Shown in pieces: positions 52,367 to 60,578 of a DNA stretch of 64,000 nt. The notes beneath the pieces were generated by a model. It had not been told where the DNA came from. It did not search any database and worked only from the letters and a program-made list of their open reading frames with translations. How positions within the stretch are numbered: the stretch's first letter is position 1; each line of letters starts with the position of its first letter. Origin of the DNA: Ruicaihuangia caeni (GTDB lineage: Bacteria > Actinomycetota > Actinomycetes > Actinomycetales > Microbacteriaceae); assembly GCF_029952955.1 (NCBI RefSeq), contig NZ_JASATX010000003.1, positions 248,001 through 312,000 of the forward strand, written 5' to 3'. Both the position numbers and the translations under genes were made by a program.

Positions 52367-53724
52367 GATGGGGTTCCTTCAGCGACGCTCGCGGCGTGAC
52401 GATCGCGCACGTTCGCGATGTACTCGTCGGTGAGTCCGCGGTAGTTCTCCGGTGATGCTGCGACATCAAGCACCTGCTCGTCCACGCCGTGCGCCTGAAG
52501 ATCGTCGCGGAGGATGTCGAGCATCGGCCGCTCGGGCGTCCCGTTCTTCGCAGCGGCGTGCACGAGGTTGTGTGCGACTTCATGACCGAGGTGATGCGCG
52601 AGCGACATCATGATGGGCTCCGACATGATCTCCGGCTGCGACATAGCGAGCACCTCCCGCATGCGCTCGGGGCTCACGTACAGGCCCTCGAGCACCAGCG
52701 CGAGCTTGCTCGTGACACCGGAGGTCAGCATGACGATCGACGGAACGGCGAACCACTCCTGCGCCCAGCTCATCATGTCGCGCTCATAGGCGTGGATGGA
52801 GTTCGACATCAGCCCCGACACCAGGGAGTGCACGAGCTTGGCGTCGACGTACATGAGTTCCGAGGTGAACGGATTGCGCTTCTGGGGCATCGTTGAAGAA
52901 CCGATGTGCTGTGGGGCGGCCGGTTCGGCGGCCTCGCCGAGCTCGGTCGACTGCATGCGCACGATTTCGGCGCCGATGCGCTCGCCGGCGGTCGCGATGT
53001 GGTCGAGAGCGAACAGCAGATCGCGGAGTCGATCGCGGTTGGTGTGCCAGGGGACGACCGTGTCGACCAGACCGAGCAGCTCGCAGTAGCGCTTGCGCAC
53101 CGCGCTTCCGTCGGTGCCGAGGGTGGCGAACGTGCCGGCAGCACCGGCGAGCGAGCCGGCGAGGCTCTGCTTCTCGATCGTGTGCAGCCGGTCGCGCGCC
53201 CGGAGGAGTTCGTCTGCCCATACAGCGAGCTTGTGCCCGAACGGGATCGGAATCGCGTGCTGGGCATGGGTGCGACCTGCCATCGTGGTGGTCGCGTGCC
53301 GCTGCGCCAGTTCGACCGCGCTGGTCACAGCCGAGTCGAGCTGCGACTTGATCGTGGCCAGGGCGTCTCGGATTTGCAGGATCAGGCCGGTGTCCATGAT
53401 GTCTTGGGTGGTCGTGCCCCAGTGCACCCACGCGCCGTGCTCGCCACAGAGTTCGACGAGCTGTCGGATCATCGGAACGATCGGGTGCCCGGTGGCGAGA
53501 ATGCCCTCGCGCATCGCATCGAAGTCGAACAGGTCGACGTCGCACTTGGAGGCGATCTCTGCCGCCGCCTCCGATGGGATGATGCCGAGTTCGCCCTGCG
53601 CCTGCGCGAGCGCGGCCTCCGCCCGAAGCCAGCCCTGAACCTGAGCGCGATCCTCGAAGCAATCGCGCACCGTTGGGTCTGTCCATAGGTGCCCGAACAG
53701 GCCTGATTCGAATGTCGTCGGCAT
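52363..53724 (-). CDS. Fumarase/aspartase superfamily lyase
   Basis: A 453-residue lyase of the superfamily that includes adenylosuccinate lyase, argininosuccinate lyase and carboxymuconate cycloisomerase. The three signatures are WGTTTQD (102-108), RTHAQHA (151-157) and GSSTMPQKRNP (275-285). The housekeeping purB is elsewhere in this window, so this is a catabolic paralogue. It probably cleaves an N- or C-substituted succinate to fumarate or performs a cycloisomerisation. First gene of operon 1. ATG 53724 has AAAGGG upstream. Confidence 0.88.
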   Translation of the reverse strand: MPTTFESGLFGHLWTDPTVRDCFEDRAQVQGWLRAEAALAQAQGELGIIPSEAAAEIASKCDVDLFDFDAMREGILATGHPIVPMIRQLVELCGEHGAWVHWGTTTQDIMDTGLILQIRDALATIKSQLDSAVTSAVELAQRHATTTMAGRTHAQHAIPIPFGHKLAVWADELLRARDRLHTIEKQSLAGSLAGAAGTFATLGTDGSAVRKRYCELLGLVDTVVPWHTNRDRLRDLLFALDHIATAGERIGAEIVRMQSTELGEAAEPAAPQHIGSSTMPQKRNPFTSELMYVDAKLVHSLVSGLMSNSIHAYERDMMSWAQEWFAVPSIVMLTSGVTSKLALVLEGLYVSPERMREVLAMSQPEIMSEPIMMSLAHHLGHEVAHNLVHAAAKNGTPERPMLDILRDDLQAHGVDEQVLDVAASPENYRGLTDEYIANVRDRHAASVAEGTPS

Positions 53725-53811
53725 GACCACCCTTTCTGCGTTACTGCGTACTACGGTCGCGAAAACGGTGGCGGAGAGCGATAGCCCCGCTGTAGAGCTT
53801 CCGGCGGGTAC

Positions 53812-53833
53812 TTTTTACATGTTGTACAAATGT
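53812..53833. promoter_or_regulatory. AT-rich palindromic element in the PucR/lyase divergent promoter
   Basis: TTTTTACATGTTGTACAAATGT contains the palindromes ACATGT and TTGTACAA in an otherwise GC-rich 146-bp divergent gap. Good candidate for a regulator site controlling both pucR and the lyase operon. No published PucR box was matched. Confidence 0.5.
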
Positions 53834-53870
53834 CGGCCGTGTGTTCGTCGCGGCTCAATGAGGAGTAGCA

Positions 53871-55385
53871 ATGCAAGTTCGTGACCTGGTGGACGACAAT
53901 CCCGACCTCGAGTTGACTGTCGCCGCCGGCGTTCGTGAACTCGATACCGCGATCACATGGGTGGCGACCACTGAGGTCGACGACGTGACCGGGTGGGTCG
54001 ACGGGGGCGAACTACTCCTCATGATGGGCTCGAACATCACGCGGCAGGAGGACCAGCAGCGCCGGTACGTGCGGAACCTGAAGGAGAACGGTATCGCCGC
54101 CCTCGGTTTCGGCACGGGTATCCGTCACCGGGTGATTCCGAAAGCCTTGCTCGATGAGGCTGACCGCGTTGGCCTGCCGGTCGTCGAGGTGCCGTACCAC
54201 ATTCCCTTCGTTCGGATCACGCACGCGGTGTTCGGGGCGTTGAACGATGAGCGTGATCGGGTCCTCGAGGACGCGCTCCGCGTGAGCAATGAGCTCACTC
54301 GGTTGGTGGTGCGCAGCGGAGACAGCCTGACCGCGACCATGGGATTCGTCTCTCAGGAGCTCGGTGCGCGGCTGGAGCTGCGTGACACCGTGACGCGTCA
54401 GGTGATCGCGGAGGCAGGAAGCCGACCTCGGGGGCGGGTCGAGCAACAAGTCGAGCTGGAGTTCGAAGACAGCACGTTCCCGCTGGCGTTGACCGCGGCC
54501 AAGGAAGGCACGATCACGGAGTTCGACCACCAGGTGTTGCGGCACCTGCAGTCGGCCGTCATGTACGAGTTCGCGCGCCGGAACGCCGTCGACGTCGCGC
54601 GGCTGCGACTGGCGGGCGACCTGCTCACCGACATCGCCCGCGGCTCACTGACCGAGGCGGAGCTCACGACGCGCCTCGGGGCGTTCGGTCTGGCACCGGA
54701 TGCCGCCTTCGCAGCACTCCACATCATTGACGACACCGACGACGGTGAAGAGATTCTTCGCAAGCTGACCCGTGCGCTCGGCGACCTGCGAAGGTCGTAC
54801 CTGGCAACCACGTCGCAGCACGCGGTGACGCTGCTGGCCCGCGTCGGGGACGTCGAGCAGGCAGCATGCCTCGCGGCCGAGTTTCTACGGTACGTTCCCA
54901 CCGCGCGGATCGGCGTGGGGCGGGTCGCGAAGGGGCTGGACCTGGGCACGAGCCTCATGGAAGCCCGAACCGCGGTCGCGGAGAGCCGGGGACAGCAAGT
55001 GGTCACGTACCGCGACCTTCAGTCGTTCGGACCGCTCCTTGCGGTGCCGCCCAACGCGCTCAAGCTCTACGTTGACGACGTGCTCGGCGGCATCCTCGAC
55101 AATGAGAAGCTCCTGGCGACGGTCGAAGCGCTCGCGCAGCACGGCGGCCACTGGGGCAACGCCGCGGAGGCGCTGCAGGTGCACCGGCACACGCTGCGCT
55201 ATCGGGCGAATCAGATCAGGCAGTTCACCGGTCTTGACCCCGACTCGCCCGACCACCGCTCGCAACTCTGGATGGCGGTCGCCGCGCTGCGTATCGTTCG
55301 GCTTCGTGAAGCCGGTCACGAACCGCGCGGCGACCGCCCCTCAGTCACGTCCGAGGGCGGAGACATCGCTCGCCTCGGCGGGTGA
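53871..55385 (+). CDS. PucR-family transcriptional regulator
   Basis: A 504-residue regulator. The N-terminal PucR-type sensor domain (about 5-130) includes the segment WVDGGELLLMMG; a GGDEF-like middle region follows; the C-terminal PucR helix-turn-helix is HGGHWGNAAEALQVHRHTLRYRANQI (in parts GHWGNAAEAL and RHTLRYR). Such proteins regulate purine, amino acid or amide catabolism. It is divergent from the lyase operon and convergent with the aminotransferase (3-bp gap), at the centre of the two operons. GAGGAG lies before the ATG. Confidence 0.92.
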   Translation: MQVRDLVDDNPDLELTVAAGVRELDTAITWVATTEVDDVTGWVDGGELLLMMGSNITRQEDQQRRYVRNLKENGIAALGFGTGIRHRVIPKALLDEADRVGLPVVEVPYHIPFVRITHAVFGALNDERDRVLEDALRVSNELTRLVVRSGDSLTATMGFVSQELGARLELRDTVTRQVIAEAGSRPRGRVEQQVELEFEDSTFPLALTAAKEGTITEFDHQVLRHLQSAVMYEFARRNAVDVARLRLAGDLLTDIARGSLTEAELTTRLGAFGLAPDAAFAALHIIDDTDDGEEILRKLTRALGDLRRSYLATTSQHAVTLLARVGDVEQAACLAAEFLRYVPTARIGVGRVAKGLDLGTSLMEARTAVAESRGQQVVTYRDLQSFGPLLAVPPNALKLYVDDVLGGILDNEKLLATVEALAQHGGHWGNAAEALQVHRHTLRYRANQIRQFTGLDPDSPDHRSQLWMAVAALRIVRLREAGHEPRGDRPSVTSEGGDIARLGG

Positions 55386-55388
55386 TGC

Positions 55389-56741
55389 TCAGGCTGTCGC
55401 GTCGAACGCTTCCGACAGGATGTCGAGCCCCTCTTCGAGCACTTCGGGCGACATCGACAGCGGCGGCAGGAATCGGATGACATTTCCGAACGTACCGGTG
55501 ACGATCGCCAGCGCGCCGTTCTGGTGGCACCACTTCTGCACAGCGACGGCACGTGCCGCATCCGGTCCGCTGTCGTCAGCGAGCTCGATCGCCATCATCG
55601 CTCCACGGCCCCGGATGTCGGCGACCACAGAGTGACGCTGCTGAATCTGCTCGAGACGGCGCCGGAAGATCGCTTCGAGGTTCTTGGCTTTTTCGAGCAG
55701 ACCATCACGCTCGACCGACTCGAAGGCGGCGATCGATCCGACGCAGCTGACGGGGTTTCCGCCGAAGGTGCTGCCGAGACCGCCGACATGCACGGAATCC
55801 ATCATCTCGGCCCGACCCGTCACTGCGGCGAGCGGCAAGCCGCCACCGAGCGCCTTGGCCGTTGTGATGATGTCAGGCACGACACCCTCGTGCTCAATCG
55901 CGAACCAGGTGCCGGTGCGGCCGAAGCCCGACTGCACCTCGTCGGCGATGAACACGATGCCGTTCTCAGTGCAGTAGTCGCGGATCCCCTTCGCGAAGTT
56001 GGGTGCGGGCACGATGAAGCCGCCCTCGCCTTGGATCGGCTCCATCACGATGCACGCCACGTTGGAGGCACCGATCTCCTTGTCGATCATGGTGCGCACC
56101 TCGCGGAGCGTCGCCTCGGCGCACTCCTCGGGGGTGCCGGCGAAGCCGAACGGGTTCGCCATGGGCACACGATACACATCCGACGCGAACGGCCCGAAGC
56201 CCTCCTTGTACGGCATGTTCTTCGCGGTCATCGCCATGGTGAGGTTCGTGCGCCCGTGGAAGGCGTTCCGGAAGACGACGACTGCCGACCGGCCGGTGTA
56301 CGACCGCGCAACCTTCACTGCGTTCTCAACCGCTTCTGCTCCTGAGTTCCACAGCGCCGACTTCTTCGCATGGTCGCCGGGGGCGTGTTCGTTGAGCAGC
56401 TCGCACACCTGCACGTACTCCTCATACGGGGTGATCGCGAAGCACACGTGCGCGAAGTCCTCGACCTGTTCCTGCACGCGTTCGACCACGCGCGCGTTGC
56501 CGTTGCCGACATTCGAAACGCCGATGCCGCCCGCGAAGTCGATCAGCGAATTACCGTCCACGTCGTGCAGCACATTGCTGTCGGCCTTCTCGATGAAGGT
56601 AGCGAGCGTCACTGGGACCGAGTCGGAAACCGCGTTGCTGCGGCGCTCGGCGAGCGCCTTCGACTTCGGTCCGGGGATCTCGGTGACGACCTTGGCGTAC
56701 CTACGCACACTGTGGGGCGCCTGGGTCGCGATTGTGTTCAA
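55389..56741 (-). CDS. gabT: 4-aminobutyrate-type aminotransferase
   Basis: A 450-residue class III PLP aminotransferase close to GabT. WNSGAEAVENAVKVAR and FRNAFHGRT are family motifs; the PLP aspartate is Asp267 in ADEVQSGFGRTG and the lysine is Lys296 in TTAKALGGG. It moves the amino group of an omega-amino acid to 2-oxoglutarate, producing a semialdehyde. TTG start with AGGA at good spacing. Last gene of operon 2; follows pxpB by 52 bp. Aldehyde dehydrogenase of operon 1 would complete the route. Confidence 0.9.
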   Translation of the reverse strand: MNTIATQAPHSVRRYAKVVTEIPGPKSKALAERRSNAVSDSVPVTLATFIEKADSNVLHDVDGNSLIDFAGGIGVSNVGNGNARVVERVQEQVEDFAHVCFAITPYEEYVQVCELLNEHAPGDHAKKSALWNSGAEAVENAVKVARSYTGRSAVVVFRNAFHGRTNLTMAMTAKNMPYKEGFGPFASDVYRVPMANPFGFAGTPEECAEATLREVRTMIDKEIGASNVACIVMEPIQGEGGFIVPAPNFAKGIRDYCTENGIVFIADEVQSGFGRTGTWFAIEHEGVVPDIITTAKALGGGLPLAAVTGRAEMMDSVHVGGLGSTFGGNPVSCVGSIAAFESVERDGLLEKAKNLEAIFRRRLEQIQQRHSVVADIRGRGAMMAIELADDSGPDAARAVAVQKWCHQNGALAIVTGTFGNVIRFLPPLSMSPEVLEEGLDILSEAFDATA

Positions 56742-56793
56742 GTCAGTGGTCCTTTCAATGGTGATGCTGAAGTGTTCAGCTCAAATCGGAGCT

Positions 56794-57621
56794 CTATGCG
56801 GCGACAGTGGCGCGCTGCCTGGAGTACTCCGACACGTCGAACTCTTCTTCGACGACGTCGTAGCGGTAGGTGCCCTCGATGACCTTCGCCTGGATCTCTT
56901 CGTACTCGTCACCCTCGATCGGGCGGTAGCGGTGCCGGTCGCCGGCCAGGAACAGCACGCCGCTCTCCGGGAACATGTGAGTGGTCGGAATCGGCTCGTA
57001 GATCGGCGTGGCGAATCGGCCCAGCATTGGATAGCCCGATGGACCGTCGAGGGGCAGCGCGGCCGTGCACTTCCCGCCGAGGCAGAACGTCCGCACATGA
57101 GTGAAGGTGCGGGCGGTCGCGAGCTTTGGCAGAGTCACGCCCTCGGTATCGAGCGGGTACGCGAAGAAGCAGCCGGGCCCCCAGCCCACGCATGCCAGCC
57201 AGTGATCGGTCTCGGAGTGCTTCCGGATCGCTTCGTCGGTCGAGATACCGTGGTTTTCGGCGATCCAATCGACGCCGTGCTTCTCGCCGTTGCGTTCGGC
57301 GATCTCGACCGACCAAGGGTCTCGGTACCAGGCGGGCAGCGTGAACAACCGCGATGTGATCGTGGTGGGCGCCGTCACCTGTGACGCGTATTCAGTGAGC
57401 AGCCGCTCCCAGTAGACCGGCTTGCGTCGGTCGGCTTCGACGACGATCCCGAGCTGACGCATCGTGGGGATCACATCGAGGATGCCGGGAATGTTCTCGC
57501 GCTGCAGGTGCTGCATCATGGCGAGCACTCGGAAGTTCGCCTGAAGATCGGCATCATCCGAGAACTCGACCGTGTAGTAGCAGTCACCGAGCCGGCGAAG
57601 AACCGGTACGTCGTAGATCAT
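56794..57621 (-). CDS. pxpB: PxpB-like protein (AHS1/KipI domain), divergent
   Basis: A 275-residue protein with the AHS1 fold: GDCYYTVEFSDDADLQANFR near the start, then IPGILDVIPTMRQLGI, and HGISTDEAIRKHSETDHWLA followed by GWGPGCFFAYPLD where the family has GFxPGFxY. LDGPSGYPMLGR stands for the usual SPGGWRLIG. It is the subunit of 5-oxoprolinase that, with PxpC, activates and opens a lactam in an ATP-dependent manner. The altered motifs suggest another substrate than 5-oxoproline. It is ten bases downstream of pxpA. Confidence 0.8.
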   Translation of the reverse strand: MIYDVPVLRRLGDCYYTVEFSDDADLQANFRVLAMMQHLQRENIPGILDVIPTMRQLGIVVEADRRKPVYWERLLTEYASQVTAPTTITSRLFTLPAWYRDPWSVEIAERNGEKHGVDWIAENHGISTDEAIRKHSETDHWLACVGWGPGCFFAYPLDTEGVTLPKLATARTFTHVRTFCLGGKCTAALPLDGPSGYPMLGRFATPIYEPIPTTHMFPESGVLFLAGDRHRYRPIEGDEYEEIQAKVIEGTYRYDVVEEEFDVSEYSRQRATVAA

Positions 57622-57631
57622 GGTGCCTTCC

Positions 57632-58405
57632 TCACTCGCATGCCGCGAGCGTCACGCCGACCGAATCCGCAGCACGGCGTACGGCTTGCGCAACCTCGAC
57701 GACGTTGGGGCCGTCGCTGTGGATGCAGACCGAGTCGACCTTCAGCGGCAGGATCGTGCCGTCGATCGCCTCGTAGGTCTGCTCGGTGAGCAGCCGCGTC
57801 ACTCGCTCCTCGATGAGGTCGGCCGACACCGGCTGCTTCCTGCGCTCGACGATGAGGTTGCCCTCTGGGCTGTAGTTGAGGTCGGGGTAGGCCTCGACGA
57901 ACACGCGCATGCCGGCATCCGCGGCGACTCGCGTGATCGGCTCGTGCCCGAACGGGCCGGGCCAGTAGAACACAGCCTGGGGATCGACGGTCTGCATCGC
58001 ACGAACCGCAGCGGCAGCCAGCTTCTCGTCCTTCAGCATGTGGTACATCGCGCCATGCGGCTTGATGTGGTGCAGCCGCATGCCACGTTGGCGGAGGAAG
58101 CCGCTCAGTGCACCCACCTGGTAGGTGATGTACGCGTGAATGTCGTCTTCGGTGAGTGCCATTACCCGGCGGCCGAAGCCCATCAGGTCGGGGGCGCCGG
58201 GGTGCGCGCCGACCGCAACGCCGCTCTCCTGCGCCCAACCGACCGTCTCGTTCATGATGAGCGGATCACCGGCATGGAAGCCGCACGCGATGTTGGCCGT
58301 GGTGATGTGCTTCATGATCTCCTGGTCGTCGCTAGCCGACCAGTTGCCGTACCCCTCGCCCATGTCGGCGTTGAGGTCGAGCGTCGTCAGGTGTGAAGAA
58401 GTCAT
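57632..58405 (-). CDS. pxpA: PxpA / LamB-YcsF family 5-oxoprolinase subunit A
   Basis: A 257-residue protein with DLNADMGEGYGNW, TTANIACGFHAGDP, HPGAPDLMGFGRR and HIKPHGAMYHM, all signature blocks of PxpA. In the PxpABC complex it hydrolyses the activated amide ring. Length is right for the family. ATG 58405 with AAAGGA upstream. Between PxpC and PxpB in operon 2. Confidence 0.93.
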   Translation of the reverse strand: MTSSHLTTLDLNADMGEGYGNWSASDDQEIMKHITTANIACGFHAGDPLIMNETVGWAQESGVAVGAHPGAPDLMGFGRRVMALTEDDIHAYITYQVGALSGFLRQRGMRLHHIKPHGAMYHMLKDEKLAAAAVRAMQTVDPQAVFYWPGPFGHEPITRVAADAGMRVFVEAYPDLNYSPEGNLIVERRKQPVSADLIEERVTRLLTEQTYEAIDGTILPLKVDSVCIHSDGPNVVEVAQAVRRAADSVGVTLAACE

Positions 58406-58454
58406 CGCGACGTCCTTTCGAGTGCGTCTGTGCTTGTCGGTTTCGAAGCGGTAG

Positions 58455-59480
58455 TCAAGCGACTGCCGACTGCGGCTGAACGATGTGATCGCCGTGCAAT
58501 TGCCACGCCAGCAGTTCGAGCGCTTGCTCGGTGCTGACGCGTTCGAAGCGCACGGTGTCACCAGGCGAGAGCTGACCGACGCGGCCGAGGTCGGCCGAGA
58601 TCACGGTCGCGATCTTGGCGAAACCGCCGACGGTCGGGTTCTCGACACCCATGACGATGGCCTCACTGCCGGAGGGGCACTGGATGCCGCCGATCGGGAT
58701 GATGTCATCCACGATGTTCGACGGGTCGGTGCCGGCGGCCTCCGCTACGTAGTTCGGGCGCGGCAGGAAGCTCAGCTTCGGTCCGGCGAATCTGAAGCCC
58801 ATCCGGCTGTTGAGAGCGCCGAGCGTCCACGGCTCACCGAAGAAGGCATCGATCGACTCTTCCGTGAAGAGGTGATCCTGGGGCCCGGCGGTGACGTGGA
58901 GCACGTGGTTCTCAAGGCTGTACCGTGCCGCCTCCTCGCCGACGATGCTGCCCACCGACTCGTAGCGCAACGGCTCGTCGGCGAGCGGCAACTGATCGCC
59001 GGCCTGCAGGGCTCGGCCACCGATGCCGCCGAACTGCGCGAACAGGTGCGTCGAGCGGCTCCCGATATACGGCTCGTTCCGGATTCCTCCCTGAACGGCG
59101 AGGTAGGAGCGCATGCCGCCGGTGATTGCCCCGATCGCGAGCACATCGCCAGCGCTGACCAAGAACGACGCGTTGTGAGGGCGACGGCGTCCGTTGAGCG
59201 TGATCTCGGCCGGCGCGCCTGTCACCGCGACGATTGCATCAGTGTCGAAGCGCAGGGTGGGGCCCTTCGCTGTGAGTTCGAGGCCTGCGGGGCCCGGATC
59301 CTTTGAGGACAGCGGAGCAGGGGTCGGCGCGTTGCCCACGAGCAGGTTTGCCAACCGAAGCGAGAAGTAGTCTTGTGCGCCGGAGGGGGCGATGCCCTGT
59401 GGCAACTGGCCTACGCGGCCGCCGTCCTGAATGTGGGTGAGGATTCCGGCATCCAGGACCTCTATCCCTTGCGTCGTCAC
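58455..59480 (-). CDS. pxpC: PxpC / biotin-dependent carboxyltransferase-like (AHS2) subunit
   Basis: A 341-residue AHS2-domain protein. THIQDGGRVGQLPQGIAPSGAQD is the start of the conserved domain (shown in the parts THIQDGGR and IAPSGAQDYFSLRLANLL), with SYLAVQGGI, YIGSRSTHLFAQFGG and PIGGIQCPSGSEAIV further on. Together with PxpB it forms the ATP-dependent part of 5-oxoprolinase-type enzymes; it is homologous to the carboxyltransferase part of urea carboxylase. GTG start overlaps the LivM stop (GTGA). Confidence 0.92.
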   Translation of the reverse strand: MTTQGIEVLDAGILTHIQDGGRVGQLPQGIAPSGAQDYFSLRLANLLVGNAPTPAPLSSKDPGPAGLELTAKGPTLRFDTDAIVAVTGAPAEITLNGRRRPHNASFLVSAGDVLAIGAITGGMRSYLAVQGGIRNEPYIGSRSTHLFAQFGGIGGRALQAGDQLPLADEPLRYESVGSIVGEEAARYSLENHVLHVTAGPQDHLFTEESIDAFFGEPWTLGALNSRMGFRFAGPKLSFLPRPNYVAEAAGTDPSNIVDDIIPIGGIQCPSGSEAIVMGVENPTVGGFAKIATVISADLGRVGQLSPGDTVRFERVSTEQALELLAWQLHGDHIVQPQSAVA

Positions 59481-60577
59481 GAGCGCACCGCCTCCTTCTC
59501 CTCCTGGACGGGCTCGCGCTTCTCCTTCGACCCAGCGGTCGGAATCACGGTTGTGCGAATGGCCTGCGGCCGCTTCTTGAACAGGCCCGAGAACTCGCGG
59601 CCTCGCGTGAGGCCTTCCCGGAAGAGGAACAGCACGACGAGCATCGCGATGCCGAGCACGATCTCGCGGATGCCTGCTTGGCCGGTGAACATGAAGCCGA
59701 AGAGCTCGACTCCGCGTTCCCAGCGACGCAGCACTTCGCCGAGCACGGTGATCACGAGCGTGCCCACGAGTGCGCCGAACAGTGAGTTCATGCCGCCGAA
59801 CACGAGCATGAGCAGCACCGCGAACGTCAGCGTGAAGTAGAAGGCGTCAGCATTGATCGAACCGAGCACTTGTCCGTACAGCGCGCCACCGATGCCGACG
59901 GCGAACGCGCTCAGAACGAAGGAGACGCGGCGCTCGTGCGTGACCTTGATGCCGATCGATCGGGCAGCGACCTCGTCTTCACGGCTGGCCCGCAGGCGCC
60001 GCCCGGTGCGGGTGTGCTGGAAGACGTAGGCGAGCACGCAGATCGCGATCAGCCAGAGCAGCGGCACATAGACGTCAGTGCCTCCCGGGATGCCGATGAG
60101 CGAGTTCTTTCCGCCGGTGATCGGGTCGGCGTTGCCGACGACAACCTGGATCATGACGAGCATGGCGAGCGTGGCGATACCCGCCGACAGCCCGGAGAGG
60201 CGCATGATCGACAACGACACGACCCAGCCGACGAGAGCCGCACCGAGTCCGCCGAGCAGGATGCCGAGCGCTGGGTTGATCTCGATGGCGACGAGCCACG
60301 CGGGCGCTCCGTCGAGCAGGCCCGACTTGATGCGAGGAGACATCGTCGCTAACGCGCTGACATAGGCGCCGACAGCGGCGAATCCGATGTGGCCGAACGA
60401 CAGGATGCCGGAGTTGCCTATGAAGATGTAGCTGCCGACGACCATGACGGCGTTGACGACCATGACCCGTGCCGGAGTCTGGAGGTCCGGGCTCTGCATA
60501 GCCAGCAGGACGATGATCGCGAACAGCGCGACCGGCACCATGTCGATCACTCGGGTGGCCCAGCGATTCTTCAACAT
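59477..60577 (-). CDS. livM: Branched-chain-type ABC transporter permease (LivM family)
   Basis: A 366-residue permease with about ten helices. GNSGILSFGHIGFAAVGAYV and MRLSGLSAGIATLAMLVMIQ are the LivM motifs (each within one helix pair); the loop HTRTGRRLRASREDEVAARSIGI is the EAA-like contact with ATPases (in parts TGRRLRASREDEVAA). A charged C-terminal tail of about 30 residues is extra. In operon 2, one base after LivH and overlapping pxpC. Confidence 0.9.
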   Translation of the reverse strand: MLKNRWATRVIDMVPVALFAIIVLLAMQSPDLQTPARVMVVNAVMVVGSYIFIGNSGILSFGHIGFAAVGAYVSALATMSPRIKSGLLDGAPAWLVAIEINPALGILLGGLGAALVGWVVSLSIMRLSGLSAGIATLAMLVMIQVVVGNADPITGGKNSLIGIPGGTDVYVPLLWLIAICVLAYVFQHTRTGRRLRASREDEVAARSIGIKVTHERRVSFVLSAFAVGIGGALYGQVLGSINADAFYFTLTFAVLLMLVFGGMNSLFGALVGTLVITVLGEVLRRWERGVELFGFMFTGQAGIREIVLGIAMLVVLFLFREGLTRGREFSGLFKKRPQAIRTTVIPTAGSKEKREPVQEEKEAVRS

Positions 60578-60578
60578 G

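Noticed and set aside
52363-53724. Second adenylosuccinate lyase (purB)
   Set aside because: A complete purB is encoded at 43723-45108 and this lyase sits in a catabolic operon; it is closer in signature (WGTTTQD, MPQKRNP) to cycloisomerase/aspartase-type relatives.
56794-59480. Urea carboxylase/allophanate hydrolase system
   Set aside because: AHS1 and AHS2 proteins are present, but no amidase (allophanate hydrolase) domain and a PxpA partner lies between them, which marks the 5-oxoprolinase type.
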